Assembly: GCA_025351525.1 (NCBI GenBank) | Contig: JANXVV010000592.1 | Span: forward strand, 1-9,576 | Source of the DNA: Humisphaera sp. | Lineage (GTDB): Bacteria; Planctomycetota; Phycisphaerae; Tepidisphaerales; Tepidisphaeraceae | Direction: 5' to 3' | Length of the DNA: 9,576 nt | Shown: positions 1-6,087 of the stretch, piece after piece | How positions within the stretch are numbered: the first letter of the stretch is position 1 | How the letters are laid out: each line of letters begins with the position of its first letter | Translations under genes and position numbers: made by a program | The notes under the pieces: generated by a model | What the model was told of the DNA's origin: nothing | Database searches by the model: none | What the model saw: the letters and a program-made list of their open reading frames with translations, nothing else

Positions 1-58
1 CCGAGACCTGTGTTCGTCGGCCAGCGAAGACACAGGTCTCGGAGTACCGCGACCTGTG
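1..58. repeat. Three-arm CACAGGTC palindromic array
   Basis: Bases 1-13 (CCGAGACCTGTGT) are the exact reverse complement of 30-42. The 8-base core CACAGGTC at 31-38 pairs equally well with GACCTGTG at 51-58. The middle arm could therefore form either of two hairpins, with loops of 16 or 12 bases. The element lies downstream of the 3' end of the beta-ketoacyl synthase gene, whose stop is at 118-120, and is cut by the window edge, so more arms may lie to the left. No T-tract follows on either strand, so an ordinary terminator is unlikely. It resembles the REP-like intergenic palindromes elsewhere in the window. Confidence 0.7.
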
Positions 59-117
59 GCACCCATTCGACCCACACCGTTAGTGCGGGCGGAGCACCAG
101 AGTTCCAAAGGCCTCGT

Positions 118-1361
118 TCACAACCGCACCACCATCGCACTATTCTTGCTCCCAAACGCAATGCAATTGCAAAGGGCGATATCGACCGAAGCTTTGCGCG
201 CCTGATTCGGCACGTAGTCCAGATCGCACAAGGGATCGGGCCTATCGAGATTGAGGGTGGGATGGATAAAACCCCGGCGAAGGCAGAGTACCGTCGCCGC
301 CAAACCCGCCGCGCCGCAGGCACCTTGCGGATGGCCGATCATCGACTTGGTTGAACTCATGGGGATTTTGGCGGCCCGCTCGCCGAAGCACTTTTTGACC
401 GCCGCCGTCTCCATGCGATCGTTCAGTTCCGTGCTGGTGCCGTGCAGGTTGATGTAGCCCACTTCATCTTTCGTCGCGCCCGCCTGAGCCAATGCCAGTT
501 CGATCGCCCGCACCGGTTCGATGATCTCCGGCGCGATCTGCACCCGATGGTACGCATCGCAAGTGGAGGCATGGCCCGCAAATTCCGCGAGGATTTTCGC
601 CCCACGCGCCAGTGCGTGTTCCTGTTCTTCGAGAACGAACATCCATGCCCCCTCGCCCAGCACAAACCCATCGCGATCGGCACTGAATGGCCGCGACGAC
701 TGGGCCGGATCCTCCCAATGCCGTGTGGAAACGACGCGCATCTTTTCAAACGCCGTCATAATTCCCACTGCGATCGGCGAATCCGCCCCGCCGGCGAGCA
801 TCATCGGCACGATGCCCGCGCGAATCTGCATCGCCGCGTAACCCAGTGCATCGGTGCTGCTGGTGCAGCCGGTGGACAAGACATGCGAAGGGCCGCGCAG
901 CTTCAAGGCGATGGATATTCGCTCGATAAATTGCCGTGCGTGCCCGAGGTGATCGAGTAGACGCTCCCTTTTCCCTCGGTGAAAAAAGTGCGGTATTGCT
1001 CTTCGACAAAGGCCAACCCCCCACCGCCCGTGCCGAGCGCCACACCCATGGTCTGCTGAGCGGCAACATCGTCCGGCGCGAACTCCGCGCCCGCCATCGC
1101 CATCGCCTCGCGCGAGGCCTGGAGCGCCATCGGGATCATCCGCGGCACACGCCGAGCTTCGGAAGGTTCCATCACCTGTGACGAATCGTAATTCAGCACT
1201 TGTGCGGCAGCGCTGGATTTCAGATGGGGCGCATCCCACCGCAGCGCCGACACGCCGCTCCGCCCGGCAATGCACGCCTCCGCAAACGCATCCGCCCCGA
1301 TGCCGTTGGAGCTCACCACGCCAATGCCCGTAATCACGACGCGCTTTTGTTGAAAATGCAA
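118..1361 (-). pseudogene. FabF-like beta-ketoacyl-ACP synthase, frameshifted
   Basis: Encodes a condensing enzyme of the KAS II (FabF) thiolase-fold family, which extends acyl-ACP with malonyl-ACP in fatty acid or polyketide synthesis. The N-terminal half (RVVITGIGVVSSNG to THGNLSSE) ends in frame at about 918. The C-terminal half continues in another frame from 915 (SIALKLRGPSHV) to the stop at 118. One missing base near 917 would restore GNLSSE-L-SIALKL and a protein of about 414 residues, the normal FabF length. Catalytic residues survive: the nucleophile in STGCTSSTDA and the histidines in LHGTSTELND and MIGHPQGACG. I prefer the TTG start at 1361-1359 because GGAG lies six bases upstream; GTG at 1379 is the in-frame alternative and has no clear ribosome binding site. 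No acyl carrier protein or other synthase gene is visible nearby, so fatty acid versus specialised lipid or polyketide synthesis cannot be decided. Either a recent pseudogene or a sequencing error. Confidence 0.85.
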
Positions 1362-1510
1362 TGAAGTCTCCGTGCCCACATAGTAGGAGGTGGAGAGAGT
1401 TCGGCCAACGGGTATTTGTTAGATCGAATGACTGTTGAATGACCATGCACAATTTGGATCAACATCAGCAAGCGCCTGGCTTTTGTCGGAGAGCTTCGAC
1501 GGATGCATCG

Positions 1511-1596
1511 AAGCCGAGGGCGGAAGCCGTAGGCGACACCCCGGGTTATTCTCGCGACGGACCCGGGGCGTCGCCTACGGTTTCCGCCCTCGGCTT
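1511..1596. repeat. 36-bp near-perfect inverted repeat
   Basis: The arms at 1511-1546 and 1561-1596 match at 34 of 36 paired positions around a 14-base spacer. Each arm contains GCCGTAGGCGAC or its complement and a CCCGGG at the inner end. Both mismatches (A/C-type, near the inner end and mid-arm) are transitions. It lies between the 3' end of thrS and the 5' end of the synthase gene. As RNA it would form a very stable hairpin on either strand, but no T-tract follows the arm on the minus strand, so efficient Rho-independent termination of thrS is doubtful. There is no open reading frame inside and no obvious target-site duplication. Best described as a REP- or MITE-like intergenic palindrome. 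Confidence 0.85.
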
Positions 1597-1641
1597 GTTT
1601 CTCATTCAAACGCCACCGATTATTTCGTTTCGTCAAGTGAT

Positions 1642-3657
1642 TTAAGACATCACACCGCGCGTCCTGATCTCCTCTTTACATTTCTCCGCGAATTCTCCGA
1701 CCGTCATCGTCCCCTGCTCCTTCTCCCTCGTCCGGATCGCCACCGTTTTTGCCGCCGCATCGCGCTCGCCGACGATGACCAGATAGGGGATCATTTCTTC
1801 CAGGGCCTTGCGAATCTTCCCCTTGATCATGTCGCTGCCGAGGTTGGACGTCACCCGCAAACCGGCGGCGATCAATGCGGCGATCACTTCATTCGCATAC
1901 TCATTCGACTTCTCACTGATCGATAAAACCGTGGCCTGCACGGGTGAAAGCCAGAGTGGGAAATGGCCGGCGAAGTGCTCGATCAGCACGCCGATGAACC
2001 GTTCCATGCTGCCGAAGGGGGCGCGGTGGATCATCACGGGGCGATGGGCTTTGTTGTCGGCTCCGATGTACGTGAGATCGAACCTCTGGGGGAGTTGATA
2101 ATCGACCTGCACCGTGCCGAGTTGCCATTCGCGGCCGATGATATCTTTCACGACGAAATCGATCTTCGGGCCGTAGAAAGCCGCCTCGCCGGGTTCCAAG
2201 GTGAAGGGGACGCCAAGCGTTTCGGCGGCGGCACGGCAGGCCGCCTCGGCGCGGTCCCACTGCTCGGGATCGCCGACGTATTTCGCGCTGTCCGGGTCGC
2301 GTAAACCGACGCGGACGCGGTAGTCGTTCATGCCGAGCGTGGTGAGAACGATCTTGACCAATTCGAGGCAACTGAGCAGTTCAGCGGGGATTTGTTCCTC
2401 GGTGCAGAACAAATGGGCATCGTCCTGGGTGAAGCCGCGCACGCGGGTCATGCCGCCAAGTTCACCCGATTTTTCCCAGCGATACACCGTGCCGAACTCG
2501 GCCAGCCGTACCGGCAGATCGCGGTAGCTGTGCGGGTCGCTGGCGTAGATGGCGATGTGGTGCGGGCAGTTCATCGGCTTGAGCAGGTAGCCGTTGATCT
2601 CGCCTTTTTCCATGCGGTTGGCGAGGTCGGCGCAGCCACAACCTTCCTTGGCGAGTTGGTCGAAATATTCGCGGTCGATCAGCGGTGGGAATTGGCTTTC
2701 GCGATAGTATGGATAGTGCCCGCTGGTTTTGTACAGATCGAGTCGACCGATGTGCGGCGTAAAAACCTGCTGATATCCCTGCCGTCGCAAATGCTCGCCG
2801 ATGAACTTTTGCAGCTCGATGCGAATCTCCGCGCCTTTGGGTTTCCACAGCACCAGACCTTGGCCGACTTTTTCATCGATCGTGTAGAGACCCAGTTGCG
2901 GGCCGAGCACGCGATGATCACGTTTCTTCGCTTCTTCGAGACGGTTCGTGTGTTCATCGAGTTGTTTTTTGTCGAAGAACGCGGTGCCGTAGATGCGGGT
3001 GAGTTGCTCGCGCTTGCTGTCGCCGCGCCAGTAGGCGCCGGCGACGCTTTGCAGTTTGAACGACTTGATCTTGCCGGTGGCGGGAATATGCGGGCCACGG
3101 CATAGGTCGGTGAAATCGCCCTGCCGATAAATGCTGACGGATGTTTCGCCGGCTTTGGCCAATTCGTCGATGATCTCATCCTTGAAGCGCTGGCTCTGCT
3201 CCGCGAGCAAGTGTTTAGCTGCGGACGGCTCGACTTCCTCGCGGCTGAAACTCAGATTCTCGCCGATGATCTTCTGCATCTCCGCTTCAACCTTCGGCAG
3301 ATCCTCGGCGCGAAAACTCACGCCCTTCGGAAATTCAAAGTCATAGAAAAACCCGCTCTCGATCACCGGCCCGATGGTGTATTGCAGCGTCGCCCCATAC
3401 AGACGACGCAACGCCTGCGCCAGCACGTGCGCGGTGCTGTGACGCATCACATATAAACCATCCGCATCTTTTTCAGTGACGATGGAGACCTGATGTTCGC
3501 CGGTAAGGGGATGGGAAAGGTCGACGAGCCTGCCATCCACCCTGCCGACGATGGCCGCCTTGGCGAGCCCCCGACCGATGGATTCGGCCAGTTGATATAC
3601 CGTGCTGCCATCTGCAAGTTCGCGAACGCTTTGGTCGGGGAGAGTGATCTTTGCCAT
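1642..3657 (-). CDS. thrS: Threonyl-tRNA synthetase
   Basis: Cytoplasmic class II aminoacyl-tRNA synthetase that activates threonine with ATP and charges tRNA-Thr. At 671 residues it is slightly longer than the E. coli enzyme (642). Domains in order: N-terminal TGS domain (about 1-62); editing domain that hydrolyses Ser-tRNA-Thr, with HSTAH at 73-77 and CRGPH at 186-190; catalytic domain (about 265-565) with motif 2 at RVRGFTQDDAH and motif 3 at GSMERFIGVL; anticodon-binding domain from about 570. The three expected zinc ligands are present as Cys364 (MNCPHH), His415 (QDDAH) and His544 (MIHR). About 20 extra residues with a GCGC stretch (339-342) precede MNCPHH, relative to E. coli. The ATG start gives a normal TGS domain. 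No clear Shine-Dalgarno sequence precedes it; a tandem 7-base repeat and a poly-A run lie just upstream instead. The GT9 gene is separated from it by a double palindrome. Confidence 0.98.
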   Translation of the reverse strand: MAKITLPDQSVRELADGSTVYQLAESIGRGLAKAAIVGRVDGRLVDLSHPLTGEHQVSIVTEKDADGLYVMRHSTAHVLAQALRRLYGATLQYTIGPVIESGFFYDFEFPKGVSFRAEDLPKVEAEMQKIIGENLSFSREEVEPSAAKHLLAEQSQRFKDEIIDELAKAGETSVSIYRQGDFTDLCRGPHIPATGKIKSFKLQSVAGAYWRGDSKREQLTRIYGTAFFDKKQLDEHTNRLEEAKKRDHRVLGPQLGLYTIDEKVGQGLVLWKPKGAEIRIELQKFIGEHLRRQGYQQVFTPHIGRLDLYKTSGHYPYYRESQFPPLIDREYFDQLAKEGCGCADLANRMEKGEINGYLLKPMNCPHHIAIYASDPHSYRDLPVRLAEFGTVYRWEKSGELGGMTRVRGFTQDDAHLFCTEEQIPAELLSCLELVKIVLTTLGMNDYRVRVGLRDPDSAKYVGDPEQWDRAEAACRAAAETLGVPFTLEPGEAAFYGPKIDFVVKDIIGREWQLGTVQVDYQLPQRFDLTYIGADNKAHRPVMIHRAPFGSMERFIGVLIEHFAGHFPLWLSPVQATVLSISEKSNEYANEVIAALIAAGLRVTSNLGSDMIKGKIRKALEEMIPYLVIVGERDAAAKTVAIRTREKEQGTMTVGEFAEKCKEEIRTRGVMS

Positions 3658-3665
3658 TTTTCGTT

Positions 3666-3686
3666 GGTCCGTGGTCCGTGGTCGGT
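3666..3686. repeat. Tandem 7-base repeat upstream of thrS
   Basis: Two exact copies of GGTCCGT (3666-3672 and 3673-3679) are followed by a third with one change, GGTCGGT (3680-3686). On the thrS strand this lies 9 to 29 bases before the ATG, where a ribosome binding site would be expected, and just upstream of it is a run of A's (3686-3692 on the complement). Copy number could vary by slippage. An effect on thrS translation is only a possibility. Confidence 0.6.
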
Positions 3687-3696
3687 TTTTTTCCGC

Positions 3697-3752
3697 AGCG
3701 TGGGCTACCAGCCCATGTTTCGAGTTGAAAACATGGGCTGGTAGCCCATGCT
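3697..3752. repeat. Double palindrome, GGCTACCAGCC type, copy 1
   Basis: The arms at 3697-3720 and 3729-3752 are 24 bases each with one mismatch, separated by 8 bases. Each arm contains its own smaller palindrome, CATGGGCT-ACC-AGCCCATG (the left arm carries CGTGGGCT). The element can therefore fold as one long hairpin or as two short ones. It lies between the GT9 stop (3771) and the thrS start (3657). The right half, read on the minus strand, is identical over 28 bases to the left half of the copy at 9124. Confidence 0.88.
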
Positions 3753-3770
3753 ACGGAATGTGTTTCAAAA

Positions 3771-4688
3771 TCAAAGGGGCCTCGTCAGTACGTCCATTAC
3801 TTCACAAACAGTAACGGCATCGATTGACTTCCTTTCAATCGCCGTCACCCTCGGCCCGAGCGGTTTCCAAATCGCCGGGCTTGTCGAGCCAAAAATCACC
3901 CCCGTCGGAATGCCCGCCATGCCCGCCAGATGAGCCGGGCCGCTGTCATTTCCGATGAAGTGCGATGCGGTGCTGATGAGTTTCCAGAGCGAGACCAGAT
4001 CGACGGGCGCTTCCACCGTCGCCACGGCTCGCAGTTGATTTATTGTCCCGGGGGACCATCGCTCCATTTCGACTTCACCGATGACAAACTTGACCGGTCG
4101 GCCCTGCTCAACCCATCGCTTTGCAAGTTCAATAAAATTTTCGATCGGCCAGCATTTCGGCGCCGCCCCGCTGCCGGGATGAATTACCAAGCCGCCATCT
4201 TCAACCGCCCGGCTTCCGATGCCGCGAGTGGAAATGGATTGCTGGATTTGTTGCACGGCTGTCTGAATCGCCGGCCAGGGTAAAAGTTGCCGCGCGATAA
4301 AATCAGCCGCATGTTCACCGGAAGGTGGTAGGGCAAGCGTCGGCGGTTGGAGTTGGACGAGATTGACGTCCGATGAAATCCGTCGCACGTTTCGAGCCCA
4401 GACATCGTCACCGGTCGACAAAAAACTCACCACCGTATGCGCCGCCGACAACAACTTTTCCGCCGGCGCGGGCAGCACCGCATTCTCGGCAAAGAGCGTA
4501 TGCCATCCCCCTTCAACATCCACCGAATCAATCCGCAGCGCTTTTTCCGCGAGTTGACCCTTGCCGCGATGCGTCACGTAAAACACGCGGCTCTGCGGAT
4601 ACAGCCTTCCGAGTGCCAATGCCAACGGCCATGTCAGCACGAAATCGCCCAGCGCACCGAGATGAAAAATGAGAACGTTCCGCTTCAC
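3771..4688 (-). CDS. GT9 family heptosyltransferase-like glycosyltransferase
   Basis: A GT-B fold glycosyltransferase of family 9, the group that includes ADP-heptose:LPS heptosyltransferases WaaC and WaaF. These act at the cytoplasmic face of the inner membrane and transfer a nucleotide-activated sugar to lipopolysaccharide core. Evidence: N-terminal FHLGALGDFVLTWPLA (the family's glycine-rich GxxGD start), a phosphate-contacting IHPGSG with the downstream Lys and Trp typical of the family (KCWP), and the C-terminal GNDSGPAHLAGMAG followed by FGSTSP. The length of about 305 residues is near the low end for the family. The start is GTG at 4688-4686, which overlaps the mnmA stop as GTGA; a GTG at 4706 would add six residues without similarity to the family's start. 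Overlap implies translational coupling to mnmA. Donor and acceptor sugars cannot be deduced, and there are no other surface-polysaccharide genes in view. Confidence 0.88.
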   Translation of the reverse strand: MKRNVLIFHLGALGDFVLTWPLALALGRLYPQSRVFYVTHRGKGQLAEKALRIDSVDVEGGWHTLFAENAVLPAPAEKLLSAAHTVVSFLSTGDDVWARNVRRISSDVNLVQLQPPTLALPPSGEHAADFIARQLLPWPAIQTAVQQIQQSISTRGIGSRAVEDGGLVIHPGSGAAPKCWPIENFIELAKRWVEQGRPVKFVIGEVEMERWSPGTINQLRAVATVEAPVDLVSLWKLISTASHFIGNDSGPAHLAGMAGIPTGVIFGSTSPAIWKPLGPRVTAIERKSIDAVTVCEVMDVLTRPL

Positions 4689-5812
4689 GACCCCGTCTCG
4701 ATCCACCCGCCGCCCAGCACCACGTCGCCGTCATATAAAACGACGGCCTGGCCGGGAGTGATCGCAGACTGCGGTTCATCGAAGGTGACTTGAAATTCAT
4801 CCGCACCCGTGATCGTCACTTGGGCGGGTTGAGGCAGATTGTTGTACCGGATTTTCGCGGAGCATTTCAGGTTCACCGCATCTTTCAGTCGGCTGCTTAA
4901 AATATTGATCTGCCGTGCGATGAGCGATGTTTTGAACAGCGCGTCTTTATCGCCGAGCATGACGGTGTTGCTGGCGGCGTCGATATCGACGACGTAGATC
5001 GGGTAACCGAATGCCACACCCACGCCTCGTCGTTGACCGATCGTGAAATGCTGATGGCCTTCGTGCGTGCCGACGACTTCACCGCCCGCCGTCACCAATT
5101 GCCCGGCGTGAAACGTCTCGGGGCTGCGGCGCTTCACCAATCCGGCGTAATCCTGATTCGGCACGAAACAAATCTCCTGCGAATCCGGCTTGTTAAACAC
5201 CGGCAAACTCAGTTCCTCCGCCATCGCCCGCACCGCCGATTTTTCCATCGCGCCGATCGGCAGCAGTGTGTGATCGAGCGTCTCCCGGCTCATGCCGAAC
5301 AGCACGTAGCTCTGATCCTTTTTATGATCCAGCCCGCGCATCAAAGCCTTCTCGCCGGTTAACGGATCGATCCCCACGCGGGCATAGTGACCGCTGGCGA
5401 CAAACTGTGCCCCGGCGGCTTCGGCGTATCGCGCCAGCTTGCCGAACTTCAACCAATCGTTGCACCGCACGCACGGATTCGGCGTTCGGCCGCGATTGTA
5501 TTCCGAAACGAAATAATCGATCACGCGCCCGAAATCCTCTTGAAAATTCAGCACGTAAAACGGAATGTCGAGCATCCCCGCGACGCGCCTTGCATCGTCG
5601 GCATCGAGAACGGAGCAGCACCCCTGCTTACTCTTTCCGCCTGTCACCACCGGTTCGCAGACTTCGGGCTCGGCGGCTTCAACGCCACTGGGTGTACCTA
5701 GGCGCATGAAGACGCCGATCACGTCGTATCCCTCGCGCAGCAACAGCGCGGCGGCAACGGAGCTATCCACTCCGCCGCTCATGGCGACGACGACTTTCTG
5801 GCGCGATGACAT
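4685..5812 (-). CDS. mnmA: tRNA-specific 2-thiouridylase MnmA
   Basis: Cytoplasmic enzyme that adenylates and thiolates U34 at the 2-position in tRNAs for Lys, Glu and Gln, using sulfur relayed from a cysteine desulfurase. The 375 residues match the family length. Visible features: PP-loop SGGVDSS at 12-18 for ATP; NPCVRCN at 112-118, where Cys117 aligns with the catalytic nucleophile (E. coli Cys102); SQEICFV at 211-217, where Cys215 aligns with the second catalytic cysteine (E. coli Cys199); HYARVG and DHKKDQSYVL in the tRNA-contacting region; and a C-terminal beta-barrel ending GQAVVLYDGDVVLGGG. A segment of about 23 residues (40-63) before GCCSVLDADDA appears longer than in E. coli. ATG start with a weak AAGAGAA (5816-5822) upstream. 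It is the first gene of a two-gene unit with the GT9 gene, whose start overlaps its stop. A promoter should lie in the gap 5813-6087. Confidence 0.98.
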   Translation of the reverse strand: MSSRQKVVVAMSGGVDSSVAAALLLREGYDVIGVFMRLGTPSGVEAAEPEVCEPVVTGGKSKQGCCSVLDADDARRVAGMLDIPFYVLNFQEDFGRVIDYFVSEYNRGRTPNPCVRCNDWLKFGKLARYAEAAGAQFVASGHYARVGIDPLTGEKALMRGLDHKKDQSYVLFGMSRETLDHTLLPIGAMEKSAVRAMAEELSLPVFNKPDSQEICFVPNQDYAGLVKRRSPETFHAGQLVTAGGEVVGTHEGHQHFTIGQRRGVGVAFGYPIYVVDIDAASNTVMLGDKDALFKTSLIARQINILSSRLKDAVNLKCSAKIRYNNLPQPAQVTITGADEFQVTFDEPQSAITPGQAVVLYDGDVVLGGGWIETGS

Positions 5813-5975
5813 ATGTTCTCTTACGGAAATGGGTTGGTACGCGAACGCCCGGTGCTACGTTCGTTATTGTGCGGTTTGTAGGGCCGGACACAAACTTGAT
5901 TCATGCGAAAAACAGGTCGCACTCGAAGAAAAAGACATTTTATTTTAGGAAAATGACGCGGAAAACGGGGAAATC

Positions 5976-5992
5976 CCGGCCCTTCGGGCCGG
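5976..5992. repeat. GC-rich hairpin
   Basis: CCGGCCC-TTC-GGGCCGG is a perfect 7-bp stem with a 3-base loop, flanked by AACGGGGAAAT and GCTAAACGGGG. No T-tract follows on either strand, and it sits between two divergent gene starts, so it is not a terminator. It could be a further dispersed palindrome type or a leader structure on one of the transcripts. Confidence 0.55.
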
Positions 5993-6035
5993 CGCTAAAC
6001 GGGGTGTACGGGGTTTGAGATTCAATCTACGACGG

Positions 6036-6065
6036 TTCCAATTTAGCTTTGTAAATGTGTATCAT
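6036..6065 (+). promoter_or_regulatory. Possible sigma70-type promoter for the isomerase
   Basis: TTCCAA (6036-6041) and TATCAT (6060-6065) are spaced 18 bases apart and lie just upstream of the AGGAGA ribosome binding site at 6074. The -10 box matches the consensus at four of six positions and the -35 box is poor. This is a weak call made mainly from position. Confidence 0.22.
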
Positions 6066-6087
6066 CGTCGCACAGGAGATCGCTTCC

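Larger units (their letters stand above)
5813..6087. other. Divergent intergenic region, mnmA / isomerase
   Basis: This 275-base gap separates two genes that point away from each other, so it should hold promoters for both. It is A-rich around 5910-5955 and contains a GGCCCTTCGGGCC hairpin (5976-5992), a 6-base inverted pair GTTTGT/ACAAAC (5874-5879, 5890-5895) and a possible promoter for the isomerase. The short open frames across it have no ribosome binding site and partly translate repeat sequence, so I call no gene. Confidence 0.6.

Noticed and set aside
911..925. Programmed ribosomal frameshift in the synthase gene
   Set aside because: The site (AGC GAA TAT in the first frame) lacks a slippery heptamer. 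No stimulatory structure is evident, and FabF proteins are not known to use frameshifting.
442..960. Open frame of 172 codons on the plus strand across the synthase gene
   Set aside because: It is the antisense of the conserved C-terminal half of the synthase, and its product is of low-complexity Arg/His/Pro type.
2392..3105. Open frame of 237 codons on the plus strand inside thrS
   Set aside because: It lies wholly within an unmistakable thrS gene on the other strand and shows no family motif or ribosome binding site.
5874..5895. GTTTGT/ACAAAC inverted pair as an operator
   Set aside because: Six base pairs with a 10-base spacer are expected by chance at this length, and nothing ties them to a known regulator.
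5806..6018. Open frame on the plus strand in the gap between mnmA and the isomerase
   Set aside because: It begins inside the mnmA start region without a ribosome binding site and ends by translating the GGCCCTTCGGGCC hairpin.
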